In this document: in pieces, positions 7,698 to 16,331 of the stretch
Layout of the letters: each line of letters opens with the position of its first letter
How positions within the stretch are numbered: the stretch's first letter is position 1
NCBI GenBank assembly: GCA_023433275.1
Contig: JAEZDN010000127.1
Span: 1 to 30,328 of the forward strand
DNA length: 30,328 nucleotides
Direction of reading: 5' to 3'
Origin: Verrucomicrobiota bacterium
Lineage (GTDB): Bacteria; Verrucomicrobiota; Verrucomicrobiia; Opitutales; Opitutaceae
Position numbers and translations under genes: made by a program
Notes under the pieces: generated by a model
The model's input: the letters and a program-made list of their open reading frames with translations, nothing else
Databases searched by the model: none
What the model was told of the DNA's origin: nothing

Positions 7698-7742
7698 GTG
7701 GGTGTTCACCCACTAAGGCGGTCGACCGCAAGAGCCTAAGCT
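7698..7742 (+). promoter_or_regulatory. Module promoter of the sensor kinase operon
   Basis: GTGGGTG and CACCCAC (7698-7704, 7707-7713) are a perfect 7-base inverted repeat around TT. CACCCACT (7707-7714) is followed by 22 bases and the -10 box TAAGCT (7737-7742). Expected start of transcription is near 7749, about 40 bases before the ATG at 7788. The spacer holds a second palindrome, CGGTCGACCG (7719-7728). Confidence 0.7.
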
Positions 7743-7787
7743 AAGGTGCGGGCCCGGTGGGAAGACACCCATGCCGGTTGCGCCGCT

Positions 7788-9725
7788 ATGAAAAAGGAAC
7801 TCCAGATTCTGATCGTCGAGGACATGCCCGCAGACGTGGTCTTGATCAACCGCGAGCTGCGCAGGGGCGGACTGTCTTTTCGCGTCCACCTCGCCACCAC
7901 CGACGCCGAGTTCAAGCGCACGCTGCGCGACGCTCCGCCCGACTTGATCCTGTCCGATCATGATCTACCCGCGTTCGACGGGTTTTCCGCGCTGGCGCTG
8001 GCGCAGAAACACTGTCCCGAGACCCCGTTCCTGTTCGTGACCGGATCGATGGGCGAGCAGGTCGCGATCGAGAGCCTCAAGAGCGGCGCCACCGATTACG
8101 TGCTGAAGACCCGGCTCGAGACGCTCGTGCCCGCGGTGCTGCGCGCGCTGCGCGTCGCGGAGGAGCGCCGGCGCCGCCGGGAGGCGGAGGAGGCCCTGCG
8201 CGAGAGCGAGGACCATTTCCGCACGCTGGTGGAGAGCGTGAAGGACTATGCGATCTTCATGCTCGATGCCGACGGGCATGTGGCGACGTGGAACACCGGC
8301 GTGGAGTTCATCATCGGCTACCGCGCGGAGGAGATCCTGGGGCGCTCGTACGCGTGCCTGTTCCCGCCGCAGGACGCGGAGCAAAGGCTGGCGCAGCGCG
8401 CGCTCGAGGCCGCCACGAAGCACGGGCGGGTGGAGCAGGAGGGCTGGCGCGTGCGCCAGGATGGTTCGCGCTTCTACGCGCGCACGACGCTCACCGCGCT
8501 GCCGCAGACGGGAGGGCCCCTGCGGGGGTTTGCCGTGATCATGCGCGACGAGACCGAGCGCCGCCGCGCGGCCGAGGAGCTGCGGAAGAGCGCGGCCCGG
8601 CACACGGCGATCGTCGAATCGGCCATCGACGCGATCATCTCGATCGACCACGAGGGCCTGGTGCGCGAATGGAATTCGGCGGCGGTGCGGCTTTTCCAGT
8701 ACTCGCGCGAGGACGCGGTGGGCCGCAAGATCGACACCCTGATCGCGGCGCCCGCGCTGATGCAGCTCTACCAGCAGGGGCTCGCCCAGTACCTCATCAC
8801 GGGCGTCGGCAGCCTCATCGGCCGCCCGATCGAGATGACGGCGCGCCGCGCCGACGGCAGCGAGTTCTCCATCGAGCTGGGCATCTCGCGGATCGCGGGC
8901 TCATCGCCGGCGATGTACACGGCCGTCATCCGCGACATCACCGCGCACAAGCTCGCGGCCGCGGAGGTGAACCGGTTGAACGCGGAACTCGAGCAGCGGG
9001 TGCGGGACCGCACCGCCGAACTCGAGACGGCGAACCAGGAGCTCGAGTCATTCAGTTACTCGGTCTCGCACGATCTGCGCGCCCCGCTCCGGCACATCAC
9101 GGGATTCGTGAGCATGCTGAAAGCCAGCAGCGAGAAAAGCCTGAACCCGGAGTCGCGTGATTTGCTGCAGAACATCGCCGCGGCGGCGGACCGGATGACG
9201 CGCCTGATCGAGGCGCTGCTGACGTTCTCGCGCACGGGTCGCACGGATCTGCACAAGCAACGCGTGTCGCTGGACCAGCTGGTCCGCTCGGCGCAGGCGG
9301 AGCTGCAGGACGATGCCCCGGGGCGGCAGGTCGACTGGCGCATCGAGCCGCTCCCGGACGTCGACGGGGATCCCGATCTGCTGCGCCAAGTCCTGGTCAA
9401 CCTTCTGTCCAACGCCCTGAAATACACCCGGCCGCGCCCCGTGACGCGCATCGAGATCGGTGCCCGGCGCGAGGGCGGGCAGGTCATCTGCCATGTGCGC
9501 GACAACGGGGTGGGCTTCGACGCCCGGTACAAGGACAAGCTGTTTGGCGTGTTCCAACGCCTGCACCGCGCGGCGGAGTTCGAAGGCACCGGCATCGGCC
9601 TCGCCACGATCCGGCTGATCATCCAGCGCCATGGCGGCCGTGCGTGGGCGGAGGGCGAGGCGGACAAGGGCGCGACTTTCTATTTCTCCCTTCCCGCGGC
9701 GGACGCCGCCCCTCCCCATGAATAA
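7788..9725 (+). CDS. Hybrid sensor histidine kinase, REC-PAS-PAS-HisKA-HATPase
   Basis: 645 residues counted from ATG 7788; an upstream in-frame GTG at 7746 lies before the predicted start of transcription. An N-terminal receiver (1-122) has ED at 11-12, phosphoacceptor Asp57, Thr85 and Lys107. A coiled Arg/Glu-rich linker (123-140) leads to two PAS domains, about 143-258 (DYAIFMLDADGHVATWN) and 270-388 (DAIISIDHEGLVREWN). A coiled coil (390-420) precedes the HisKA box SVSHDLRAPLRH with His428, the form found in phytochrome-like kinases. The ATPase domain has NLLSNALKYT (Asn542), DNGVGFD and GTGIGLA. No membrane segment is present, so the sensor is cytoplasmic. The ligand of the PAS domains is not evident. 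It overlaps the next gene by 8 bases; that Rcp1-like receiver is its likely partner. Confidence 0.94.
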   Translation: MKKELQILIVEDMPADVVLINRELRRGGLSFRVHLATTDAEFKRTLRDAPPDLILSDHDLPAFDGFSALALAQKHCPETPFLFVTGSMGEQVAIESLKSGATDYVLKTRLETLVPAVLRALRVAEERRRRREAEEALRESEDHFRTLVESVKDYAIFMLDADGHVATWNTGVEFIIGYRAEEILGRSYACLFPPQDAEQRLAQRALEAATKHGRVEQEGWRVRQDGSRFYARTTLTALPQTGGPLRGFAVIMRDETERRRAAEELRKSAARHTAIVESAIDAIISIDHEGLVREWNSAAVRLFQYSREDAVGRKIDTLIAAPALMQLYQQGLAQYLITGVGSLIGRPIEMTARRADGSEFSIELGISRIAGSSPAMYTAVIRDITAHKLAAAEVNRLNAELEQRVRDRTAELETANQELESFSYSVSHDLRAPLRHITGFVSMLKASSEKSLNPESRDLLQNIAAAADRMTRLIEALLTFSRTGRTDLHKQRVSLDQLVRSAQAELQDDAPGRQVDWRIEPLPDVDGDPDLLRQVLVNLLSNALKYTRPRPVTRIEIGARREGGQVICHVRDNGVGFDARYKDKLFGVFQRLHRAAEFEGTGIGLATIRLIIQRHGGRAWAEGEADKGATFYFSLPAADAAPPHE

Positions 9726-10200
9726 AGAACCTGCCAGCATCCTGGTTGCGGACGACGACGAGAACGACCTGCGGATGATCGAGATGGCACTCGGCCAGAT
9801 CGACCAGCGCCCGACCGTGCACTATGTCCACGACGGCGGCGAGGCGATCGACTTCCTGTTTGGTCGCGGGCGATTCGCGCAGCAGCGCATCGAGAGCCCG
9901 CTGTTCATGCTGCTCGACCTGCACATGCCGCGTGTCGATGGCTGGGAGGTCCTGCGGCAGGTGAAGGCCGATGAGCGGCTGAAGTGCATTCCCGTGATCA
10001 TTTTCTCCTCATCCGCCCGCGAGGTGGACGTGCGCCATTGCTATGAACTCGGAGCCAATGCGTACGTGGTGAAGCCGATTGATTTCGAGCAGTTCCAGCG
10101 CACGATCGCGGCGATCGGCACGTTTTGGAGCGGGTGCAACCACAGCGTGCGGCCCGGGCGCGACAGCCTTTCCCACACCCACCATCCCCATCCGTTATGA
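9718..10200 (+). CDS. Rcp1-like single-domain response regulator
   Basis: A 160-residue receiver of the Rcp1 type, the class that usually follows phytochrome-like kinases. The acidic patch is ADDDEND (11-17), the phosphoacceptor is Asp67 in MLLDLHMPRVDG, Ser97-99 stands at the Thr/Ser switch and Lys119 is in YVVKPIDF. There is no output domain. The C-terminal 25 residues are His/Pro/Ser-rich and disordered. ATG 9718 was chosen because the domain starts right after it; upstream in-frame codons lie inside the kinase gene. It overlaps the kinase by 8 bases and ends in an ATGA overlap with the next kinase. It probably relays phosphate from the upstream kinase to another protein. Confidence 0.92.
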   Translation: MNKEPASILVADDDENDLRMIEMALGQIDQRPTVHYVHDGGEAIDFLFGRGRFAQQRIESPLFMLLDLHMPRVDGWEVLRQVKADERLKCIPVIIFSSSAREVDVRHCYELGANAYVVKPIDFEQFQRTIAAIGTFWSGCNHSVRPGRDSLSHTHHPHPL

Positions 10201-11360
10201 AACCGAACCTCCACATCCTCCTGCTGGAGGACGACGTCGCTGACGCCGAACTGATCAAGTATGCCCTCGGCCAGTCCGGGTTGCCGCATCTGCTCGAACG
10301 GGTGGACGGGCGGGAGGAATACCTGCAGTGCCTGCAGAAACTGCGGCCGGACCTCATCCTGTCCGACTACCACCTGCCGGGCTTCGACGGCCTCGAGGCA
10401 TTGGACCTCGCGCGCGAGCATGCGTCCGACACGCCGTTCATCTTCGTCACGGGCACGCTGGGCGAGGAGCGGGCGATCGAGACGCTCAAGCGGGGCGCCA
10501 GCGACTACGTGTTGAAGAACAGCCTGACGCAACTGGTGCCCGCGGTGCACCGCGCGCTGCGGGAGTCGGAATCACGGGCGGAGCGGCGGCGCGCCGAGGA
10601 GCGACTGCGCGAATCGCACGAGCAATTGCGCGCGCTGTCGGTTTACCTGCAGTACGTCCGCGAGGAGGAACGCACGCGCATTGCGCGCGAGGTGCATGAT
10701 GAGCTGGGCCAGTCGCTGACGGGCTTGAAACTCGACCTCGCGTGGATTTCCGGGCGCCTGCCGCGGAGCCAGCGGCTCCTGCTCGACAAGCTCCAGACCA
10801 TGTCGGAGCACGTGGATTCCACCATCCAGTCGATCCGGCGCATCGCGACGGAGTTGCGCCCGGGCATCCTGGACGACCTCGGCCTGGTGGCCGCGCTGGA
10901 ATGGCAGGCCAACGAATTCCAAAGCCGCACGGGCATCGAGTGCCACGTCACGAGCACGCTCCAGGACACGCAGCTCGATTCCGACCTGAACACCGCGTTC
11001 TTCCGGATATTCCAGGAGACGCTGACCAACATCATGCGCCACGCGAACGCCACGCGCGTCGATGTCAACTCCACCAAGGATGGCGGCGTAGTCGTCCTGA
11101 CGGTGCGCGACAACGGGCGGGGCATCCTTCCCGCGGAGATCAAGGATCGCCGCTCGATCGGCCTGCTGGGCATGGAGGAACGGGCGGCCCTGCTGGGCGG
11201 CGTTTTTGAAATATCCGGCGAACCCGGCCGGGGAACCCTTGTCACCGTAAGAATTCCCCTGGCCCGCCGCCGCCAGGCTTCACCCTCATTCCATGAAAAT
11301 CCTGATCGCAGACGACCACGCCGTAGTGAGGCAGGGCTTGAAGCAAATTCTGGCCGATGA
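10197..11360 (+). CDS. Receiver-linked histidine kinase of the NarX/HisKA_3 type
   Basis: 387 residues. An N-terminal receiver with Asp57, Thr85 and Lys107 closely resembles that of the kinase at 7788. A coiled linker (123-157) leads to a HisKA_3 box, REEERTRIAREVHDELGQ, with His167. The ATPase domain shows ETLTNIMRHA (Asn278), DNGRGI (305-310) and SIGLLGMEERA. There is no membrane segment and no PAS domain, so input must come through the receiver. HisKA_3 kinases normally phosphorylate LuxR-type regulators, and one is encoded next. The catalytic domain ends near base 11270, but the frame runs 28 Arg- and Ser-rich codons further, overlapping the next gene by 68 bases. Confidence 0.93.
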   Translation: MKPNLHILLLEDDVADAELIKYALGQSGLPHLLERVDGREEYLQCLQKLRPDLILSDYHLPGFDGLEALDLAREHASDTPFIFVTGTLGEERAIETLKRGASDYVLKNSLTQLVPAVHRALRESESRAERRRAEERLRESHEQLRALSVYLQYVREEERTRIAREVHDELGQSLTGLKLDLAWISGRLPRSQRLLLDKLQTMSEHVDSTIQSIRRIATELRPGILDDLGLVAALEWQANEFQSRTGIECHVTSTLQDTQLDSDLNTAFFRIFQETLTNIMRHANATRVDVNSTKDGGVVVLTVRDNGRGILPAEIKDRRSIGLLGMEERAALLGGVFEISGEPGRGTLVTVRIPLARRRQASPSFHENPDRRRPRRSEAGLEANSGR

Positions 11361-11937
11361 GTACCGGCGGGCCACGTTCGGCGAAGCCTCCAATGCCCAG
11401 GAGGCGATCGACCGGGTGGCGGCGGATGACTGGGATGTGGTCATCCTGGATGTGACCATGCCTGGCCGGAGCGGGCTGGAGGCGCTGCGGGAAATCCGGA
11501 AGACCCGCGCGAGGCTGCCGATCCTGGTGCTGAGCATGCACCCGGAGGACCAGTTTGCCATGCGGGTCCTCAAGTGCGGCGCCTCGGGCTACATGACCAA
11601 GGAGAGCGCCCCGGGCGAACTCGTGGGGGCGGTCAAGAAGGTGATGACGGGGGGGCGTTATGTGAGTCCGGGCCTCGCCGAGAAGATGGCGGCGCACCTG
11701 ACGACGGATTTCCAGGTCACGCCGCATGAGCGCCTCTCGAACCGGGAGTTTCTCGTGCTCCGGCTGATCGCCTCGGGCAAGACCGTCAGCCAGATCGCCG
11801 ACGAGCTCAGCCTGAGCGTAAAAACCATCAGCACGTACCGGACGCGAATCCTCGAGAAGATGGTCATGCAGAGCAACGCGGAGCTCACCCACTACGCGAT
11901 CCAGAACAAGCTGATCGAGCAGTCTGGAATGGGGTGA
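11293..11937 (+). CDS. LuxR/FixJ-type response regulator
   Basis: 214 residues: a receiver with acidic DD at 7-8, Asp53 in ILDVTMPG, Ser81 and Lys103 in YMTKES, then a GerE/LuxR helix-turn-helix with LSNREFLVLRLIASG and VKTISTYRTRILEKM. It is the likely partner of the HisKA_3 kinase whose gene overlaps its start. It is a transcription factor that should bind a short palindrome as a dimer. The module promoter for polysaccharide export begins only 18 bases after its stop, so it is a candidate activator of the shared promoter module; this is inference. Confidence 0.94.
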   Translation: MKILIADDHAVVRQGLKQILADEYRRATFGEASNAQEAIDRVAADDWDVVILDVTMPGRSGLEALREIRKTRARLPILVLSMHPEDQFAMRVLKCGASGYMTKESAPGELVGAVKKVMTGGRYVSPGLAEKMAAHLTTDFQVTPHERLSNREFLVLRLIASGKTVSQIADELSLSVKTISTYRTRILEKMVMQSNAELTHYAIQNKLIEQSGMG

Positions 11938-11954
11938 GGGTGCCCGGGAATTGA

Positions 11955-11996
11955 GGTCATCACCCACTCATCCGGATGGGAGATTCCCGCTAGGTT
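11955..11996 (+). promoter_or_regulatory. Module promoter of the polysaccharide export genes
   Basis: GGTCATCACC (11955-11964) continues into CACCCACT (11961-11968), then 22 bases and the -10 box TAGGTT (11991-11996). Expected transcription start is near 12003, giving a leader of about 100 bases before ATG 12104. This rules out the longer frame from 11951. Confidence 0.65.
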
Positions 11997-12103
11997 GGGA
12001 CCGTGCAGGACAGTGTAGCCAGTGCAGTATTTCCCTCCGCCCCCGACGGGCGGCGGATCCGTCGCCATCCCGGCTCCACCATCCCCCTGCGAAAATCCGA
12101 CGC

Positions 12104-15034
12104 ATGAAATCCCACGTAGAATCGAATTCCGTTCCCTCCGCCGCTCCCTCCGCCGTGGGCGTGGTCCGAGGGGAGCCTGTTGCCCCGGGGTCGCCGCAAT
12201 TGGCGGTGGGCCCCTATCGAGCCCGCCGCGTGCCCGCGCCGCCGTCGCCGTCCCCGCAGTGGTGGCAACTTGCCGTCGCCGCCCGGCGGCATTGGCTGTG
12301 GCTGGTGCTCGCGGTGGCCCTCGGCGCCGCCGTCGGCGCCGGCGTGGGCCGCGCGATCTGGTCGCCCTCGTACACGGCGACGGCGCAGCTGGTCCGCTAC
12401 GACACCCCGGACCCGCAACTCTTCCAGCCGCGGCCGATCAATCCCGCCACGCTCGTCGGCATGGTGAACTCCGGTGAATTGCGCGCGCGCGTCGGCGCCC
12501 GCATGACGCCGGAGCGCTCCGCCGACCAGGTCGCCGGCATGGCGCGCGTCGCGCCGGTGCCGAACACCGATCTCGTCAACATCGCCATCTCGGCGCCGGA
12601 TGCCTCGACCGCCACGAACCAGGCCAACCTGTACGCCGGCGAGGCGGTGAAGTTCACGCAGGAAATGCAGGCGCGCGACGCGCGGGATGCCGCGAGCTAC
12701 CTGCGCCACCAGCTGGCCGAACTCGACAAGGAGATCGCGGCCATCAACGAGCGTTTCAACGTCGCCGGGGCCGCCGCGTTCGGCGCCGCCAGCGCGAACT
12801 CCGCGGCGCAGGAGCGGCTCGAAAACGCCCGCAACGAGCTGGCCGACCTCCAGGCGCGCTACACGGACATCCACCCGCTGGTGCAAATGCAACAGGCCCG
12901 CGTGAGCGCGATCGAAAAGCAGCTCGGCGGAACCGCGACCGCGGTGGCCGAGGCCTCGGGTTCCACCCCGCCGATGGCGCCGGGTGAGATCGAGGTGTTG
13001 CGCGAGAAGTCCCGCACCGTGGAGATCCAGCGCCGCGAGCTCGTCAATCGCCTCCAGATCACGGAGCTGCTCGCCGCCAACCCGGTTGGCCACTATCGCG
13101 TGTTCTCGCCGGCCACGGCGGACCGCGTGGTCCTCAACGACCCCGGCATGAAGATCGCGCTCCTCGCCGTGTTCCTCGCCCTGTGCGGGCTCGGCCTCGG
13201 CATGGTTGGCGCCGTCACCGAGGAAGCCCTCGATCCGCGCCTGCGCACGCCGGATGACGTGCGTCGCGTCACCCAACTGCCGGTCATCGCTCGCCTCGGG
13301 CCGGTGGATCGCATGTCGACGGAAGCGCGCGCAAGCTGGGCGTTCCGCACGTGGACCGCGTTGCAGAGCCGCCTCAGCTCCACGCCCAACCAGGGATTGG
13401 TTTGCGGCATCACTTCGTCCTCGTCCGGAGAGGGCCGATCCGTCTGGCTCAAGCTACTGGCCGACGCGGCCACCAAGTGCGGCTTCCGCGTCGTGGTGCT
13501 CACGACCCGCCAGCCGGGTGAGGGGAGCACGGAAACGGGGCGCCCGGCCCCGAAGGCCTCGAGTGACGCCGTGCGCTTCCGCACCGGACGCGGCGAGCCA
13601 AAGTCGGCCGACGCGGTGGTGGTGGAGGAGACCACGCTTTCCGACGAGTTGCTCAGCGATCCCGCGGAAGCCGCGAACAAGATCTTCACCGACAGCGGCA
13701 CGTCGTCGATCGTGCACATCCCGCTGCCCGGCTGGGTGTGGGATCTCGAGCATCGCAAGGCGTGGCTCGCCTCACTCAACGCCTGGGGCGCGGACGAGAA
13801 CGCCGTCGTCCTGGTGGAGCTGCCGCCGGCCTCCGAGCCGGAGGCGATCCTCCTGGCGCAGAACCTGCCGAACGTGCTCTGGCTCTCCGACACGACCAAG
13901 GCGACCGCCCTCGAAACCCGCCAGCAGCTGGAAACGCTGCGCCTGGCGCGGTGCAACCTGGTGGGCGCGGTCATGAACCGTAGCAACGGCAAGCACCTCA
14001 ACGAGCGCTTCGCGCGCTGGGTGCCGTCCCCGTCGCCGGTGCCCGCCATGGCGGCGCTGGCCCTCGCGTGCCTGTTCGCCGCCACGCCCGACGCCTCGGC
14101 CCAGTCGGCCGAAGCTCCGGAGGCGTTCTCGATCGTGTCCCCCGCGCAGCGCGCGTCCTGGCAGCAGCGCCTCACGCTCGGCCCGGGCGATGTCCTCCGC
14201 ATCGGCCTGTACGGCGAGCCCGCCGCCGCCCGTTCCGAGGTGGCCGTGCAGCCGGATGGCCGCATCAACTTCCTCGAGGCGCGTGACGTGGTGGCGAACG
14301 GCCTGACGATCGACGAGCTGCGTGCGGAGCTCGACCGCAAGCTCGGCGAGTACCGCCGCTCGGCCCGCACGATGATCAGCCCGGTGGCGTTTCGCAGCAA
14401 AAAGTACCACATGCTCGGGCTCGTTTCGCAGAAGGGCTCGTTCACGCTCGACCGCCCGATGACGGTGGTGGAGGCGGTGGCGCGGGCGCGCGGGTTCGAG
14501 ACCAGCGCGGTGACGGGCGACGTCACCGAGCTGGCGGACCTGTCCCACGCGTTCCTCGTGCGCAACGGCCAGCGCAAGGAGGTCGACTTCTCGCGCCTCT
14601 TCAATGACGGCGATCTCTCGCAGAACATCGCGGTGGAGCCGGGCGACTATTTCTATTTCCCGCCCGCGACGCTGCGCGAGGTGTATGTGCTGGGCCAGGT
14701 GTTGCACCCGGGGCCGGCGACGCTGGCCGACCAGAGCACCTCGCTGCGTGCGGTGGCCGCGCGCGGTGGTTTCACCGACAAAGCCTGGCGCGACCGGGTG
14801 CTGGTGGTGCGCGGATCCCTTTCCCGGCCGCAGACGCTGGTGGTCAATCTCAACGACGTGCTGGATGGGCGCTCGCCCGACGTGGCGCTGGAGCCGCACG
14901 ACATCGTCTATGTCAGCGCCCGCCCGTGGTGGAAGGCGGAGGACCTGTTGGATGAGGCCGCCTCGGCCTTCACCCAGGCCTTCGTGGTCTACTGGACCAG
15001 CGATGAAGTCATCCCCGTCGTTCCCCTCCAATGA
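12104..15034 (+). CDS. Wzz/Wzc-like co-polymerase fused to a Wza-like polysaccharide export protein
   Basis: A 976-residue protein joining two normally separate parts of a capsule or exopolysaccharide exporter. Residues 1-60 are cytoplasmic and Pro-rich; TM1 is at 63-85. The periplasmic part (86-348) has a Wzz fold followed by coiled coil (190-320). TM2 is at 349-371. Residues 372-640 resemble a BY-kinase but look inactive: Walker A reads SGEGRS at 441-446, with Lys replaced by Arg; Walker B reads LVELPP; there is no Tyr-rich tail. A third hydrophobic stretch (647-661) ends with DASAQ at 663-667, like a signal peptide. It leads to a Wza-type Poly_export domain (690-765, LGPGDVLRIGLYGEP) and SLBB repeats (770-935). 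The frame is open throughout. ATG 12104 follows from the promoter at 11955-11996. The gene overlaps the next, a second Wza-like lipoprotein, as ATGA. Confidence 0.9.
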   Translation: MKSHVESNSVPSAAPSAVGVVRGEPVAPGSPQLAVGPYRARRVPAPPSPSPQWWQLAVAARRHWLWLVLAVALGAAVGAGVGRAIWSPSYTATAQLVRYDTPDPQLFQPRPINPATLVGMVNSGELRARVGARMTPERSADQVAGMARVAPVPNTDLVNIAISAPDASTATNQANLYAGEAVKFTQEMQARDARDAASYLRHQLAELDKEIAAINERFNVAGAAAFGAASANSAAQERLENARNELADLQARYTDIHPLVQMQQARVSAIEKQLGGTATAVAEASGSTPPMAPGEIEVLREKSRTVEIQRRELVNRLQITELLAANPVGHYRVFSPATADRVVLNDPGMKIALLAVFLALCGLGLGMVGAVTEEALDPRLRTPDDVRRVTQLPVIARLGPVDRMSTEARASWAFRTWTALQSRLSSTPNQGLVCGITSSSSGEGRSVWLKLLADAATKCGFRVVVLTTRQPGEGSTETGRPAPKASSDAVRFRTGRGEPKSADAVVVEETTLSDELLSDPAEAANKIFTDSGTSSIVHIPLPGWVWDLEHRKAWLASLNAWGADENAVVLVELPPASEPEAILLAQNLPNVLWLSDTTKATALETRQQLETLRLARCNLVGAVMNRSNGKHLNERFARWVPSPSPVPAMAALALACLFAATPDASAQSAEAPEAFSIVSPAQRASWQQRLTLGPGDVLRIGLYGEPAAARSEVAVQPDGRINFLEARDVVANGLTIDELRAELDRKLGEYRRSARTMISPVAFRSKKYHMLGLVSQKGSFTLDRPMTVVEAVARARGFETSAVTGDVTELADLSHAFLVRNGQRKEVDFSRLFNDGDLSQNIAVEPGDYFYFPPATLREVYVLGQVLHPGPATLADQSTSLRAVAARGGFTDKAWRDRVLVVRGSLSRPQTLVVNLNDVLDGRSPDVALEPHDIVYVSARPWWKAEDLLDEAASAFTQAFVVYWTSDEVIPVVPLQ

Positions 15035-16119
15035 ATACCAGAAAACTGCTTATCCCCGGTACGCTGGGGCTGGCCGCCATCATCCTGGGCGGCTGTGCGG
15101 GTGTGACCCCGCGCCAACCCGTGGCCGCCGCGCCCGTGCCCGTCGCTGAAGCGCGGGGCACGATCGACAGCGCGTGGCTCCAGCCGCCCTCGCAGGAATT
15201 CACGCTGGGGCCCGGCGACCGCGTGGCCATTGCGGTCGGCGGCGACGAGACCTCGCGCGTCGAGACCATCGTCGGGCCGGACGGCAAGATCTATTACGAG
15301 ATGCTCTCGGGCATCGATGTCTGGGGCCAGACGCTCGCGCAGGCGCGCGTGGCGCTGGAGAACGCACTGAAGGAATACTACCGCGACAACCCGCGCGTGG
15401 ACCTCACGCTGTTGGAAGTCGGCAGCAAGAACGTGTGGGTGCTGGGGCGCCTGGGCGCGCCGGGCGTGTATCCGTTGAACGGGCCCACGACCCTGTTGGA
15501 CGCGATCTCCGCGGCCGGCGGTCCGGCACCCGGCCAGTCGGTCTCGCAGCTCGCGAACGGCGCCACGGTGACGTTCGCCAACCCCCGGCGCAACGCGAGC
15601 GACCTCAACCAGGCCTTTGTGGTCCGGCAGGGGAAGCCGCTGCCGGTGAACGTGAACAAGCTCCTCAGCGAGGGCGACATGAGCCAGAACATCTACCTGC
15701 AGCCCGACGACATGATCTACCTGCCGTCGCCGCGCTCGCAGGAGGTTTACGTGCTCGGCGCGGTGGCGCAGGCGCGGGCTGTCCGGCTGCCTGGCCAGCC
15801 CACGCTGGTGTCGGCCATCGCGGCGGCAGGCGGGACGGGCGAGAACGCCCACCTGTCGCAGGTGGCCGTCGTGCGGGGTGGGGTGGCGGAGCCGTCGATT
15901 GCCGTCTATGACTACAAGGCGATCATCACCGGCAAGGAGCCCAACGTGGTGCTCGAGCCCAACGACATCGTCTATGTGCCGCGCACGCCCTATCACGTGC
16001 TGGCGCGTTACCTGGACCTGATCGTGACGACGTTCGTGCGCACGGTGGGGGTCAATGCCGGCGCGCGCGCGGCCGACGTCGACCGCAACATCAACATCTC
16101 GGTCCCGCTCGGACCCTGA
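15031..16119 (+). CDS. Wza-like outer-membrane polysaccharide export lipoprotein
   Basis: 362 residues with a lipoprotein signal ending in ILGGC, so Cys22 is the acylated residue. After a Pro/Ala linker, a Poly_export domain (about 50-130) opens with FTLGPGDRVAIAVGGDE. SLBB domains follow: VWVLGRLGAPGVYPLNGPT near 137-155 and VYVLGAVAQARAVRLPGQPT near 238-257. The C-terminal region (about 305-350) may hold the amphipathic helix that crosses the outer membrane in Wza. This protein probably forms the secretion ring and the upstream fusion supplies inner-membrane and periplasmic parts. Each domain also resembles the C-terminal half of the fusion, so the two may be duplicates. A strong terminator follows. 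Confidence 0.93.
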   Translation: MNTRKLLIPGTLGLAAIILGGCAGVTPRQPVAAAPVPVAEARGTIDSAWLQPPSQEFTLGPGDRVAIAVGGDETSRVETIVGPDGKIYYEMLSGIDVWGQTLAQARVALENALKEYYRDNPRVDLTLLEVGSKNVWVLGRLGAPGVYPLNGPTTLLDAISAAGGPAPGQSVSQLANGATVTFANPRRNASDLNQAFVVRQGKPLPVNVNKLLSEGDMSQNIYLQPDDMIYLPSPRSQEVYVLGAVAQARAVRLPGQPTLVSAIAAAGGTGENAHLSQVAVVRGGVAEPSIAVYDYKAIITGKEPNVVLEPNDIVYVPRTPYHVLARYLDLIVTTFVRTVGVNAGARAADVDRNINISVPLGP

Positions 16120-16134
16120 TTCCGTTCGTTTGGC

Positions 16135-16164
16135 GGGGGCGCACGATCGTGCGCCCCCTTTCTT
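16135..16164 (+). terminator. Strong intrinsic terminator of the export operon
   Basis: GGGGGCGCACGA (16135-16146) and TCGTGCGCCCCC (16147-16158) form a perfect 12-base inverted repeat followed by TTTCTT. It closes the block of surface and signalling genes. Confidence 0.85.
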
Positions 16165-16331
16165 GGATTGAGCAACCACCTTGGGATCACGCGCGTCGTC
16201 GGGGTGGTTTCGCCCGGTGATGCGCGAGGGCGGTGTCCCGCCATAAAGACTTTCCGCGGGCCAACGAAAAGTTTCCCGTGCCCGAACCGCGTTGCGGCTG
16301 CGGTGTCGGTGTTGGTGCGCGGTCCTCATTC

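Noticed and set aside
16206..16250. GGTTTCGCCC with ATAAAG as a module promoter of the UbiB gene
   Set aside because: The palindrome is broken and the spacing is two to three bases off.
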